DNA of 64,000 nucleotides from NCBI GenBank assembly GCA_018062085.1, contig JAGOSY010000008.1, positions 124,001-188,000 on the forward strand. Direction: 5' to 3'. Numbering within the stretch: position 1 is the stretch's first letter; the number at the start of each line of letters is the position of its first letter. Both the position numbers and the translations under genes were made by a program. Below the pieces are notes generated by a model that saw only the letters and a program-made list of their open reading frames with translations, ran no database searches and was not told the origin of the DNA. Of this stretch, positions 35,839-45,129 are shown piece by piece. Origin of the DNA: a bacterium (GTDB lineage: Bacteria > Cyanobacteriota > Vampirovibrionia > Obscuribacterales > Obscuribacteraceae).

Positions 35839-35872
35839 CTATTGCCTGTTTGTTGTGAGTGACAAACTATTT

Positions 35873-36301
35873 TTAGGTTTGTTCCGACTCTTCTTGTTGA
35901 AGGTCACCAAAGAAGGTGACTTGTACACCGTGAACTTTGAATTTTTTGTCAAGGAGTTTTCCCAGCTGCTCTACTTTTTCAACTGGTACATCGACAATCT
36001 GACCTGTTTTAACATCAATAAAATGATGGTGATTGAAAAGATTGGCGTCGTAGCGCACTTTACCGGGCTCGGCCAAGACTTCGCGCACTACCCCTGCATC
36101 TTTGAGTGAGCTGAGTGTGTTGTAGACCGTTGCCCTAGACAAAGCCACCGGGAGCTTGCCAGACACGGCTGCCAAAACTTCCTCGGCTGTTGGGTGATCG
36201 AGAGTATTTAGTAGATACTCAGCAATAACCATGCGCTGTGGCGTTGGTTTAACGCCGTGGGAGATGAGAACTGATTCAACTGACTGATCGTTTGGAATCA
36301 T
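35873..36301 (-). CDS. Fur/PerR-family metalloregulator
   Basis: 142 aa. Winged helix with VKPTPQRMVIAEYLLNTLDH and SRATVYNTLSSLKDAGVVRE, then the dimerisation/metal segment NHHHFIDVKTGQIVDV. It has no Cys at all, so the structural CxxC zinc site of classical Fur and PerR is absent; the His-rich regulatory site is kept. The gene is 100 bp upstream of katG on the same strand, the usual arrangement for peroxide control (inference). A palindrome just before its start may be its own operator. Confidence 0.88.
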   Translation of the reverse strand: MIPNDQSVESVLISHGVKPTPQRMVIAEYLLNTLDHPTAEEVLAAVSGKLPVALSRATVYNTLSSLKDAGVVREVLAEPGKVRYDANLFNHHHFIDVKTGQIVDVPVEKVEQLGKLLDKKFKVHGVQVTFFGDLQQEESEQT

Positions 36302-36308
36302 AATATAT

Positions 36309-36323
36309 TTAGACTAGATCTAA
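36309..36323. promoter_or_regulatory. Candidate Fur/PerR box
   Basis: TTAGACTAGATCTAA, a 15-bp 7-1-7-type palindrome (outer TTAGA/TCTAA perfect) 8-22 bp upstream of the Fur/PerR-like start, in AT-rich surroundings. Placement suits autoregulation. Confidence 0.45.
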
Positions 36324-36486
36324 TTGCCTTATTCGTCAAGTCACTTTTTTATGAACTCTTTGGTATTCCCTGCTAACCGCGAAGTGATAAATGGCAGGTC
36401 TCGGCGCATTAGTTGAGTATTGTCTGAACCTTAATTTTTCAAGAGTCTATAATTCCAAAGCTTTGCCAAGCGGGAGATTGATATAA

Positions 36487-37248
36487 ATGGAATTGAGTAA
36501 TAAGGGATTCCGTTCACTATTGGTGGTCTCACTTATGCTTAATCTCTGGCCGAACGTAGCATGCGCCAAGGAGCAGCAGCGAAATGCTGCACCACCTAGC
36601 GCGGTTAATAGTTCAGCGGCAGAGCCAAAGAAATCGTATGAAATCAAACTCAAGATATTAGATGCTGCAGCTCGGGAGAAACTGCTTAATACCCGCATGA
36701 ATAGTAATCTTGGCGACAAGTTCGGAGCGTTTAGCAATATGTTTTTTGTTAGGAGCAAATTAGACACTGACACCTGCGTCGGTCTGAGCTCAGATGTCGA
36801 GGGTATAAGTGAGCGGGAATTGATGCCAGCTTTTCCAAGCTCCTACAAATGCACCTTAAAAGAATTGCTCGATGTCATCGCTTTGCAAACAAATACTAAA
36901 TGGATTTATCGTCAAGAGAGTCAGGTGATGGGGGCGGACAGTTCTGACAAAAAGACTGCCGATGGAATCGCTATCTTTTCTTTCGTCGCTGCAGATGTGA
37001 AACCGCAATTTGACATGACTGCGGCAAAAGGCTGGAAGAAGATAGAACATAGTTCGTGGACTATGTTTGTGCCGCCGACAGCACCAGTGGGTATGGATTT
37101 TCACGTCGGTGGCAAGTTGTCTGCTGAAACGCCAGAGAAGTTGAAGGAGCTGCATTTATTTGAAGCTGCTCTGCCACCAAATCCAGATGTTGAGCAGATG
37201 ATCAAAACTTTTAGAGTGCGCGAGCCGAAAGAAAGTCAGACGATGTGA
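36487..37248 (+). CDS. Hypothetical secreted protein
   Basis: 253 aa with a GGGAG ribosome site. Signal peptide (FRSLLVVSLMLNLWPNVACA), a short Ser/Ala/Pro linker, then an alpha/beta region with LDAAAREKLLNTRMNSN, CTLKELLDVIALQTNTKWIY and WTMFVPPTAPVGMDFHVGG. The CTLKELLDVIALQTNTKWIY segment recalls the secretin/TonB short N-terminal (STN) type module, where a small beta-alpha fold ends in W.Y/F; this is a weak resemblance. No clear partner is adjacent. Confidence 0.55.
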   Translation: MELSNKGFRSLLVVSLMLNLWPNVACAKEQQRNAAPPSAVNSSAAEPKKSYEIKLKILDAAAREKLLNTRMNSNLGDKFGAFSNMFFVRSKLDTDTCVGLSSDVEGISERELMPAFPSSYKCTLKELLDVIALQTNTKWIYRQESQVMGADSSDKKTADGIAIFSFVAADVKPQFDMTAAKGWKKIEHSSWTMFVPPTAPVGMDFHVGGKLSAETPEKLKELHLFEAALPPNPDVEQMIKTFRVREPKESQTM

Positions 37249-37288
37249 AGGGTTGTGGTGTTCTCGTACTAGCATCAGTGCTTCGAGA

Positions 37289-38149
37289 TTACCCCCTGTT
37301 GTTCCGTTCCTGATTGATCGCATCTATCCCTTCAAGTAGTGCTTGCATTGTCTGATATACGTCCATCTTTTGAACGGCAATCTCTTCGTTGTCAGTTAAC
37401 CCAAGGAAACGTGCTACCCAGGCAGGTCCTGATGAATCGGTGCTTTCGTAGTACTGCTTGATTCGCTCGATTGCTTCTTTGAATAGCCCGTTGTCTATAT
37501 CAGGCGTGATTGCCTTGAGAACCGATGCTAGGCCACCTGGGTAGTTTTTCACAAAGTAGTACAAGTCGTATGAATCTTTGTCTTTTAAGCGTCCAGCCAT
37601 TGCGGCGCTCTTCATGACGATAATCGGACATACGCTGGCAACTTTGCACTCTGCCTTGTCGGTGCCACCACCATTTGGCAGTTCGCCTGAAATAGTAACA
37701 ATTTCGAATCGGTCGAACACAAGATCAACGCCACGCGCCTTGAGAACGTTGGCGTCCTGAATTGGTTCATGCCTTCTGTTTTTTCCTGATTCGACCTCAT
37801 ACTCTCCAGTCAGCAGGTCGACAATAACTGTGAATTTGCGATTCGCTAGCTCAATGTATCTGAAGTATTGAAATTGCTTGGCTTTATCATCGTTCTGCTC
37901 GTAGCCGTGTTTTGTCAGAAGCTCGTGGATTTTTTGATAGGAGTCTTCTGGGATGAGCAGATGATTCAGAGCTAGATCTATGTCTGTTGTTCCTTGATGC
38001 GGGGTATCTGCGTTGTTGGCAAGCAATGTTGGTACCCAGCCGCCGACTATGACGACATGCTGCCAGATCGTTCCAAGAATTCTATGTAGCTCAAGAAGCA
38101 CTGATTCGCATGCCATGAGCTGCTCTGGGTTGTAATCACTAGCTTTCAT
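37289..38149 (-). CDS. AbiEii-like nucleotidyltransferase toxin
   Basis: 286 aa. The start of the fold carries VVIVGGWVPTLLANN and GTTDIDLALNHLLIPEDSY: the GG helix and the T-D-I-D-L acidic pair of polymerase-beta-like nucleotidyltransferases. CPIIVMKSAAMAGRLKDKDS YDLYYFVKNYPGG matches the K...K..R.KDKD.YDL segment of the AbiEii/AbiGii toxin family (PF08843). These toxins add nucleotides to tRNA or otherwise block growth during phage infection. Located 6 nt after the putative antitoxin gene. Confidence 0.7.
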   Translation of the reverse strand: MKASDYNPEQLMACESVLLELHRILGTIWQHVVIVGGWVPTLLANNADTPHQGTTDIDLALNHLLIPEDSYQKIHELLTKHGYEQNDDKAKQFQYFRYIELANRKFTVIVDLLTGEYEVESGKNRRHEPIQDANVLKARGVDLVFDRFEIVTISGELPNGGGTDKAECKVASVCPIIVMKSAAMAGRLKDKDSYDLYYFVKNYPGGLASVLKAITPDIDNGLFKEAIERIKQYYESTDSSGPAWVARFLGLTDNEEIAVQKMDVYQTMQALLEGIDAINQERNNRG

Positions 38150-38155
38150 TTGTAC

Positions 38156-39253
38156 CTAATCTCTCCAGGCCTTTTTGATTCGTGAGTCCAGAATGATTTC
38201 CGCAGTCTCCTGGGTGCGTCCAGTTTGTGCAGCGAAGTCTAGATACAATTGAATATCACTGACTACAGTAGTTTCATTTACCAATCTTTTGTTGAAAAGT
38301 AGGTCGTCGTCAAATGCGGTGAGCAGAACAAAATTGCCGCCAGAGTTTACTGTCTTCAAGTCTAACGCTTTGGCGATTGCATCTGCACTGCCCGATACGT
38401 AGCAGTGACTTCTGTTTATGACGCTCACGTATTGGGCGCCAATCAATCTGGCTGCAGAATTTAACGTAAAGGCATATTCGATAGCGTTTTCATGGCAGTA
38501 ATTTGCTAGTTGCCTTTCAACTTCAGAAAGCGGCTTTTCTGAATATAGTTGCAGCTGTTTGTTCTTGTTGAATCGATATGCTTCTCCCCACTGCTTAAGC
38601 AGAAGCTCAGGTTTTGTTAGAAAGAACGTTCCATCAAGCTCCTCACCAATTTCAGATTGAAGAATTTTTTTCTTCACCTGAGAGGCCAAACCGTTACTCA
38701 CGCGAGCCTCACTTGCCAGCTCATGTACAAACCAATTTCGTTTCGGTTCAGTCAGCAGCCGCCGAATTGTACGACTAGCCTTTTCTTGAAATATTGAGAC
38801 TAGCTCGCGCTTCTCTGTCTCATGTTTGAAGCCGAATCGTTCGATGTAGATGTGTCCAAAGCACAGATGGCAATTGCCTGTTAGGTCTAGAAAGCCTACA
38901 TCTGATTCTTTGCATAGATTGCGGCTGGTTTCGCTCATGTAGGGAGAGATGATGACGAAGAAGCAGTCTTTGAGTGCTTTGAGTCTCTTCCAGTTTTCCC
39001 AGATGGCGATTGTGTTTCTTGTAGTTAGCGGTTGGCCGCTGCTAGATACATCAATGATCAATTTGTATTTCTTGCTGCCGATTGAAACCAGGCCGTGTAA
39101 ATCGAAACCATATTCCTTATTCTTTGTATTTATCCGAACTTCTTCAACAAACGGAATCTCCGAAAGAAGCTTTTTAATGGCTTCTTCGGCGTCTAGCTTA
39201 AGTTTTGAACTGTGGGTGGAGTGTGTCATGCTATTTGTGTCAGTAGTAGACAT
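38156..39253 (-). CDS. AbiEi-like antitoxin/transcriptional regulator
   Basis: 365 aa. An N-terminal restriction-endonuclease-like segment (YKLIIDVSSSGQPLTTRNTI, DCFFVIISPYMSETSR, VGFLDLTGNCHLCFGHIYIE) is followed by a winged helix (RLLTEPKRNWFVHELASEAR) and a C-terminal domain (LTAFDDDLLFNKRLV, SDIQLYLDFAAQTGRTQETA). This matches regulators annotated as type IV antitoxins of the AbiEi kind. First gene of the pair, 6 nt before the nucleotidyltransferase. The region upstream (39254-39415) is AT-rich and holds the promoter. Confidence 0.6.
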   Translation of the reverse strand: MSTTDTNSMTHSTHSSKLKLDAEEAIKKLLSEIPFVEEVRINTKNKEYGFDLHGLVSIGSKKYKLIIDVSSSGQPLTTRNTIAIWENWKRLKALKDCFFVIISPYMSETSRNLCKESDVGFLDLTGNCHLCFGHIYIERFGFKHETEKRELVSIFQEKASRTIRRLLTEPKRNWFVHELASEARVSNGLASQVKKKILQSEIGEELDGTFFLTKPELLLKQWGEAYRFNKNKQLQLYSEKPLSEVERQLANYCHENAIEYAFTLNSAARLIGAQYVSVINRSHCYVSGSADAIAKALDLKTVNSGGNFVLLTAFDDDLLFNKRLVNETTVVSDIQLYLDFAAQTGRTQETAEIILDSRIKKAWRD

Positions 39254-39415
39254 TAGTAATTATACCCATTTTAACAAATGTTGAAACATGATTATATAGT
39301 GATATTTACGTACTTATGTAGTAGTAAATTGAGCTGTTAGAAGTCTATTCCACGATTGCCGTGGTACTTTCTTTTTTAGTTCACGAGGCCTATATTAGCG
39401 AATATATACTGCTGT

Positions 39416-40924
39416 TCAACTGATGGATACTGCGCCATCTTGAGCTTCCTCAACAACCGCTTGCTTCCGCTTCAACCTAGCCACGAAGAATCCAGAAAAA
39501 TCATGACGTGATGGCAAGAACAGGGCGTAACCCTGAGCTGCTTCTTTCTCTAAACCAAGCTGGCTGAGGGAATCATTGATGAAGTAGCAGCTGATGTCAT
39601 CGCGGTCAAAGTCTTCGCCGCAGTCTTCATTGAGAAACCACTCAATCATGTCTTCGTTCTCTTCTTGCTCAATTGAACAAGTAGAGTAAATCAAAGCACC
39701 ACCTGGTTTGACCAGCTTTGCAGCGTTAGTGAGCAGCGCTTTTTGAATGACATTGACTTCGGCAATATCTTCTTCTTTCAGCTTCAGTCTGATATCTGAT
39801 CGCTTGTTGATGACGCCGGTGCCGGAGCAGGGTGCATCGACTAAGACTTTGTCCACCGGTGGATGTTCATAGGTGGTGCCGTCGGCGGTATAAGTTTCGA
39901 TGTTGGTCAGACCAAGACGCAAGCGATTTTCTTTGACCATGTTCAGTCGCTTTTCATGCTTGTCTATGGCAATGATGCGACCTTTATTGTTCATCAATTC
40001 GCCAATATTGACAGTTTTGCCACCAGGGGCGGCACAGAGGTCAATGACAACATCGCTTGTTTGAGGTGCCATTACTTGACCGACAAAAGCCGCGGCTTCA
40101 TCTTGTACGGAGAATATGCCATCATCGTAACCAGGTAGTTTCTCGATGGGGCCCTTGAGGCTCTTTCTTTCGGTGATAACTAAGCATGTGGGCACAAGCA
40201 TAGAGCGCTCGGCGACAACACCTTTGTCGAGCAACAGGCGCTGGTAGCCATCGGTTTCCATGGCGATGTCGTTGACACGCACAGTAAGTTTTGCGGGAAC
40301 GTCGGAGGCTTTTAAAAGCTTTTCTGTTTCTTCCGCTCCAAAGCGCTTCAGCCAGCGCGATACTAACCACAGTGGCATTGAATGGCGGTCAGCTAGAGCT
40401 GCTGCTAGCTCGGCACCTTCTAGTTTGCTCATGTCAACAGGTTCGGCAGTAAGTCTGCCTTTTTCAATATTGCGGATATGGGTGCGCAGAATGCCGTTAA
40501 CAAATTTAGAGAGGCCAACGTGACCAATTACTCTTGCCAGTTCAACAGCGGTATCGACCACAGCACTTTGAGGAATGTCGGGCATTGATTCGATTTGGAA
40601 GAAAGCAATGCGCAATAGATTGAGCAAAGGCGGCTGAATCTTATCGATAGGTTTGCTAGCAACGGCGCCGATGGCTTTGTCTAGAGTATTTTTGTTGCGT
40701 AGCACACCTTGCACGAGTGCTGTGATAAAGGCCCGGTCTCTTTCGGATAAATCCCATTTGCTGCCATCAAGGGCATTGGCTAGAGCAATGTTTGTATAGG
40801 CACCTTTTTCTTGCACTTTTATCAAAACTTCTACAGCAATTTTGCGTGATGACACTCCGCGTTTGCGTAGGTGTGAATCATTTTTCTTTAGCGCAGGCTT
40901 TGGCTCGCTATTATCTGCACTCAT
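39416..40924 (-). CDS. rsmB: 16S rRNA (cytosine-967-C5)-methyltransferase
   Basis: 502 aa from the ATG at 40924, which overlaps the fmt stop as ATGA. An N-terminal NusB-like domain (SSRKIAVEVLIKVQEKGAYT, LALANALDG region, TALVQGVLRNKNTLDKAI) is followed by a SAM-dependent methyltransferase core: VIDLCAAPGGKTVNIGELM, IIAIDKHEKRLNMVKENRL, KVLVDAPCSGTGVI (Cys in the PCSG motif) and LIYSTCSIEQEENE (nucleophile Cys). These are the motifs of RsmB/Sun. About 70 residues longer than the E. coli enzyme, with extra residues at both ends. Operon fmt-rsmB, a common pair. Confidence 0.93.
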   Translation of the reverse strand: MSADNSEPKPALKKNDSHLRKRGVSSRKIAVEVLIKVQEKGAYTNIALANALDGSKWDLSERDRAFITALVQGVLRNKNTLDKAIGAVASKPIDKIQPPLLNLLRIAFFQIESMPDIPQSAVVDTAVELARVIGHVGLSKFVNGILRTHIRNIEKGRLTAEPVDMSKLEGAELAAALADRHSMPLWLVSRWLKRFGAEETEKLLKASDVPAKLTVRVNDIAMETDGYQRLLLDKGVVAERSMLVPTCLVITERKSLKGPIEKLPGYDDGIFSVQDEAAAFVGQVMAPQTSDVVIDLCAAPGGKTVNIGELMNNKGRIIAIDKHEKRLNMVKENRLRLGLTNIETYTADGTTYEHPPVDKVLVDAPCSGTGVINKRSDIRLKLKEEDIAEVNVIQKALLTNAAKLVKPGGALIYSTCSIEQEENEDMIEWFLNEDCGEDFDRDDISCYFINDSLSQLGLEKEAAQGYALFLPSRHDFSGFFVARLKRKQAVVEEAQDGAVSIS

Positions 40925-41892
40925 GTAAGACACTCACCTGTTTCCAATCTAACGCCGTTTACCCAGGCTGCCGCGGCCAGTTTGGCCCGGTTTGCCGGTT
41001 GCACTTCGAGCAACTCTAATAATTTTTTGTCACCACAGAGAACAAATACTTTGCCCTCAGCTTTGATAATTTCACCAGACTTGCCACTTGTGGCAGCAGA
41101 TTGATAGAGTGCACTCGCATCATCGAGCATTTTTGTTTTGACAATCTTCAGCTCAGCATCTCTGAAATTAGCCATGGTAGCTGGCCATGGCGTGAGACCA
41201 CGCACAAGGTTGTGAATTTCTTGGGCAGGCTTGTTAAAGTCAATTTTGGAAATAGCTCTTGATAGCATTGGTGCCAGGGTTGTCTTGCTATCGTCTTGTC
41301 TTTCGGGAACCAGGGTCTTGTTGATCAGTGCTTCGACTGTTTTGATCAATAGAGCGGCACCGACATGTGACATTTCAGTGGCTAGCTCTGGGGCGGTCAT
41401 GTCTGGGCCAATAGCAATTTCGTCTTTGAGCAACATCGGGCCGGTATCGACACCGGCTTCGGTGTACATAGTAGTGACACCAGTAACAGTATCGCCATTA
41501 ATCACAGACCAGTTGATAGGAGCTGCACCGCGAAGCTCTGGCAAGAGCGACCCGTGCACGTTGATCACACCTAATGGTGCCATCTCTAAAACATTCTTTT
41601 TGAGAATCTGACCAAAGGCTACCATTACTAGCAAATCCGGCTGCAGTGCTTTCATGGCTTCGACAGTCTCGGGTGAGCGGGCTAGAGCCTGTGGTTGAAA
41701 CACTGGTATGCCGTGAGCTTCTGCCAAGACCTTGACTGGTGGCATCTCCACTTTTCCGCCACGACCCTTTGGTCGGTCAGGCTGGCAGACAGCGGCGACG
41801 ACCTTAATACCAAGCTTTTCTTGATTTTCAATCAAGCTAGCAAGTGTAGGCACGGCGAATTGAGGAGTACCGAGATAAATGACTTTGAGCAT
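40921..41892 (-). CDS. fmt: Methionyl-tRNA formyltransferase
   Basis: 323 aa from the ATG at 41892 (the frame continues upstream, but homologues begin at LKVIYLGTPQFAVPTL). Formylates Met-tRNA(fMet) with 10-formyltetrahydrofolate. Visible motifs: VVAAVCQPDRPKGRGGKVEM, the catalytic Asn/His/Asp group in VINVHGSLLPELRGAAPINW and GDTVTGVTTMYTEAGVDTGP, then the C-terminal tRNA-binding OB domain (LVRGLTPWPATMANF). Upstream of rsmB with a 4-nt overlap; divergent from the PotB-like gene, 61 bp between starts. Confidence 0.94.
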   Translation of the reverse strand: MLKVIYLGTPQFAVPTLASLIENQEKLGIKVVAAVCQPDRPKGRGGKVEMPPVKVLAEAHGIPVFQPQALARSPETVEAMKALQPDLLVMVAFGQILKKNVLEMAPLGVINVHGSLLPELRGAAPINWSVINGDTVTGVTTMYTEAGVDTGPMLLKDEIAIGPDMTAPELATEMSHVGAALLIKTVEALINKTLVPERQDDSKTTLAPMLSRAISKIDFNKPAQEIHNLVRGLTPWPATMANFRDAELKIVKTKMLDDASALYQSAATSGKSGEIIKAEGKVFVLCGDKKLLELLEVQPANRAKLAAAAWVNGVRLETGECLT

Positions 41893-41953
41893 ATAGTTTA
41901 AAATCAGTGGTGAACAGACTGTATAGTGTATCTCGCCGCCGAGAGAAGCAAAA

Positions 41954-42823
41954 GTGAACTCGTCTAACACTTCAAAAAGAGTCTCATTCGGCCTAGATGC
42001 CAGGGCCTGGCTTTTGGCGCCTGCCTGCGTCTGGCTCAGTTTGTTTGTGTTGGTTCCTCTTGTAATCTTGTTGGTTTATAGCTTTGGCGGGCGCGATGAC
42101 CTTGGTCGCGTTACGTTTGGTTTCAGCTTTGACAATTATTTGCGCTTTGTTAATGGGCCTTATCTTTCTGCTCTATTGCGCTCAATTGCCCTATCTACGG
42201 TGACAACGGTATCAACTCTGGTGGTGGGCTACGTCTTTGCCCTTTGGCTAGCGTTATTTAGCAAGCCTACTTTTCGCAATATCTTGCTTTTGCTTATTGT
42301 TTTGCCACTTTGGACGTCTTCTCTTCTGCGCATTTATGCTTGGATAACAATATTGCGTCCGACGGGAATTTTGGCTCATATGTTTGCGGCTGGGGGCTGG
42401 CAGATGCCACCGCTGCTTTATACGCCCTTTGCTGTTTGGCTAGGGATGGTCTACAACTACTTGCCTTATATGATTTTGCCGCTGTACACCGCCATCGAGA
42501 AGGTTGATATCAAGCTCCTTGAAGCCTCTCTAGATCTTGGAGCTAGCCCCCTGCGTACTCTGTTTAAGGTCTTAATACCGCTCACCAGTGGTGGTATCAT
42601 CGCTGGTTCGCTCATGGTCTTCATTCCATCGCTCGGCGATTATGTTACCCCCGACCTACTCGGTGGTGGCAAGTACATGTATATGGGTAACTTGATTCAG
42701 AATCAGTTTCTCGTTGTGCGCGACTGGGCCTTTGGCTCGGCCGTTTCGACAGTGCTAATTATTATTGTCTCTGGGGCCGTCTGGGTCTATATGAAGTATG
42801 CCGATACTAGCGAGATAGCCTGA
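41954..42823 (+). CDS. PotB-like ABC transporter permease
   Basis: 289 aa, GTG start. Six membrane segments with the binding-protein-dependent permease loop EASLDLGASPLRTLFKVLIP (the EAA motif, about 193-212) and the FIPSLGDYVTPDLLGG segment typical of spermidine/putrescine PotB. The N-terminal layout (PACVWLSLFVLVPLVILLVYS) also matches. It would form the channel of a polyamine-type importer with PotA, PotC and PotD, but none of these is within the window on either side, so the rest of the system must be elsewhere or the gene is orphaned. Confidence 0.85.
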   Translation: MNSSNTSKRVSFGLDARAWLLAPACVWLSLFVLVPLVILLVYSFGGRDDLGRVTFGFSFDNYLRFVNGPYLSALLRSIALSTVTTVSTLVVGYVFALWLALFSKPTFRNILLLLIVLPLWTSSLLRIYAWITILRPTGILAHMFAAGGWQMPPLLYTPFAVWLGMVYNYLPYMILPLYTAIEKVDIKLLEASLDLGASPLRTLFKVLIPLTSGGIIAGSLMVFIPSLGDYVTPDLLGGGKYMYMGNLIQNQFLVVRDWAFGSAVSTVLIIIVSGAVWVYMKYADTSEIA

Positions 42824-42905
42824 GTACAGGCTTTTGTGCTCATACATATGTAGCCGGACAGTCCCGGGCGGGTATATGTTCTGTGGATGAGCAAGGGGAA
42901 AGGTT

Positions 42906-43694
42906 ATGGTTTCCGAGGCCGAAGAACAACGTAGAAAAGAACTGATTGCCGGAAAGTCTGCGCTGGATCTTGCCAACGCTAAAGCCAGTCTATCTGCTGA
43001 AGATTGCCGCATTGTTGAGGCGTACTTCACAGTAATGCAGCCTTATTGCCGGAAAGCATCCGTAGCTGAATATAAGCGCCCGTGTGTGGAGAGTTCCCCG
43101 TTCTCATCGCAGATGGGAGGACCGTTTGTCGGAACCGCAGCTGGTGCGTGGCCAGAAGTGAACGGAGAGTATTTGGAAGGAGTGTTGCAAGTGAACGTTT
43201 TGGAGCTGCCATGGGTGCCTGAGCGTTTGCAGCAATTTGAGTTAGTTCAGTTTTTCGCAGCTTGGAAGGACTGGCATCAAAAGGCCACTTACGAGGATGG
43301 TACATGGCTTGTAAAGACGTACCAGGATTTGAGCAACTTAGTTCTAATGGAAAAGCCTTTTCAGAGCTTGATGGAACCTAAGTCCATTCAGTGGAAATTG
43401 GCTGAGCACGAGATTCCGAGTTATCCAGACAATATCGGTATCGTTGATGAAGATCTCGAACGCGATTTTCAGGCGTTAGATGATTGGTGGCTGCTGCTGG
43501 AAGATAAATTCCCCACTTCGAACCAGACCAAAATTGGCGGTTGGCCAAAATCTCAACAAAATGGCGTTCCTGATTTGGATGCTTATGTAGTTCAAATTGA
43601 CAGCGCTTGCAACTGGCAATGGTTTTCCGCTGGAGTCGGTTTTCTCTTCCTGGACGATAATGACACCTGGAGTTCTTTTTGCGATTTTGACTAG
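42906..43694 (+). CDS. DUF1963 (YwqG-like) protein
   Basis: 262 aa with a GGGGAAAGG site. Segments expected in this family are present: SSQMGGPFVGTAAGAWPE near 60, LQVNVLELPWVPERLQQFEL, KIGGWPKSQQNG (the GGxP loop) and LDAYVVQIDSACNWQWFSAG, then VGFLFL. DUF1963 (PF09234) proteins are small cytosolic proteins of unknown function, often in stress or toxin-immunity settings. Single gene; convergent with the 43805-44485 gene. Confidence 0.75.
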   Translation: MVSEAEEQRRKELIAGKSALDLANAKASLSAEDCRIVEAYFTVMQPYCRKASVAEYKRPCVESSPFSSQMGGPFVGTAAGAWPEVNGEYLEGVLQVNVLELPWVPERLQQFELVQFFAAWKDWHQKATYEDGTWLVKTYQDLSNLVLMEKPFQSLMEPKSIQWKLAEHEIPSYPDNIGIVDEDLERDFQALDDWWLLLEDKFPTSNQTKIGGWPKSQQNGVPDLDAYVVQIDSACNWQWFSAGVGFLFLDDNDTWSSFCDFD

Positions 43695-43804
43695 AGCAGC
43701 TCCTTTGAGCAAGTTGATAGAAAATACAGATGTAGCCAATGCCACCACTAAATGCTTTTGTCTGTTTTTCATGATTCCAAAATCATTTGAAAATCTAGTC
43801 TTGC

Positions 43805-44485
43805 CTAACCCACATTACCTGGTTTGATTTTGCGGACGATGCTCAACATGCGCTCGTAGTCTGAGCGGAATAGCTGAGAGATGGCGCGACCGGCTTCGAT
43901 AAGATAAGCCGTTGAGGCTTGTTCCGCGTCGTGAGCAGAATCACTATTATGTGCTCTTGCTCGCGCCGCTTCCCTCACGCAAGCTGCCATCAGTTCGTCG
44001 GCTGGAACACTCGTGACACCATTGAGCAAGCGCAAAAATTCAAATTCGCTCGATAACTTCAACACTTCTTCTTGGCTGGCACTGTAGACAAAGTCGTGCA
44101 CTTCAGGCGGTTGTGGTGGCAAATGCTGATAGATTGCTTTGTCGCTCCAATCTAAATATCCAACAATTTGCGCGTGTACTTCTGTTTTGAGCAGGGCGAA
44201 AATATGGGGCTGTTCCACCCGCAATTGATCTCTCGTTAACCCTAGGGCACTAGGTTTGTGCACACTGTCTGGTGGATTAGTTATGACATTGAAAACAATG
44301 GCAAAAATTGAAATGTCGTTCTCTGGTGAATCAACTCTGACAAAACTACCAAAGCGCGGCTTGAGAACTTTGTTGCTAGAACCGCCACTACTGCTGCCAC
44401 CGCTGCCAGAGCTATTTTTAATTGTCTCAGCCACAAGACCAGTGATAGAAGAAGTAAGCACCTCCGCTAGGGGGCTCTGAGGCAC
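43805..44485 (-). CDS. HAS-barrel-like protein of unknown function
   Basis: 226 aa from a GTG. After a Ser/Gly linker (GSGGSSSGGSS) comes a beta-rich part: KPRFGSFVRVDSPENDISIF, then AIVFNVITNPPD, GLTRDQLRVEQPHIFALLKT and HAQIVGYLD. This resembles a short HAS-barrel protein common in cyanobacteria, whose longer relatives carry a HerA-type ATPase. The C-terminal half is helical (AACVREAARARAHNSDS). Last gene of the permease-lipoprotein series on this strand, 25 nt after the lipoprotein gene. Role unknown. Confidence 0.5.
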   Translation of the reverse strand: MPQSPLAEVLTSSITGLVAETIKNSSGSGGSSSGGSSNKVLKPRFGSFVRVDSPENDISIFAIVFNVITNPPDSVHKPSALGLTRDQLRVEQPHIFALLKTEVHAQIVGYLDWSDKAIYQHLPPQPPEVHDFVYSASQEEVLKLSSEFEFLRLLNGVTSVPADELMAACVREAARARAHNSDSAHDAEQASTAYLIEAGRAISQLFRSDYERMLSIVRKIKPGNVG

Positions 44486-44510
44486 AACCGCAGCTTTGCT
44501 ATCGCTCTTC

Positions 44511-45095
44511 TTAGTCAGTGGGTGGAACCTCTTTATTCGGCTTGAAATTCTCTACTGCTTCGTCATCAGGTATGGCACCAATGGAGGTGCTTTGATTGAC
44601 GATAATAGAAGTCTTGCCTGAATCATCGGCAATGTTTACTGCCACTTCAGCGTCTTTTAGTGTGCCGCTGATGGTGACTAGATTGCCCATGGCTTCGTTC
44701 TTTTCAATGTTCCAGCCCTCACCCTTGAGAGCTGTTTCATACCAGGCAGCTACTTTCTCGATTGAGTCGCTACTCGAAAGATTTAGGTAGCGAGAATGAT
44801 CGTTGGCATCTTTGTCTGTTTCACTAGCTGACTGCGAACCACTGGCGATGGCACCAGGATAGACAAGTTTCTTTAAGTCATCTGGCACGGAACCTTTGCC
44901 AGCCCTTGATGTCTGTCTCATGCCGCCAGAGTTGAAGCTTACTTCTTTGCCGTCGCCACAACCACTGAGGAGAACTATGCTCAAGCTGCTGGTCATACTT
45001 AGTGCCAGAAGCAGACTCGGAAGGCTGCTAGTTTTAGCTTTCGATTTAGCGAAAGATTTTGAAGCGGTTGATAAAAGAAATTGCATAGACACCAT
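44511..45095 (-). CDS. Lipoprotein of unknown function
   Basis: 194 aa. Signal peptide of ~45 residues ending in the lipobox VLLSGC, so the mature protein is lipid-anchored at Cys about 46. The soluble part (GAIASGSQSASETDK, YLNLSSSDSIEKVAAWYETA, GNLVTISGTLKDAEVAVNIA) looks like a small beta-alpha-beta domain found in several bacterial lipoproteins (V..WY...L...GW). Starts 34 bp after the DppC-like permease stop. Confidence 0.65.
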   Translation of the reverse strand: MVSMQFLLSTASKSFAKSKAKTSSLPSLLLALSMTSSLSIVLLSGCGDGKEVSFNSGGMRQTSRAGKGSVPDDLKKLVYPGAIASGSQSASETDKDANDHSRYLNLSSSDSIEKVAAWYETALKGEGWNIEKNEAMGNLVTISGTLKDAEVAVNIADDSGKTSIIVNQSTSIGAIPDDEAVENFKPNKEVPPTD

Positions 45096-45129
45096 TTAGA
45101 ACAATTACACCAATATTCTAGCCGATTCT

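Noticed and set aside
39254..39415. AT-rich stretch considered as an attachment site next to the AbiE-like pair
   Set aside because: No flanking direct repeats and no integrase nearby; it looks like an ordinary promoter region.
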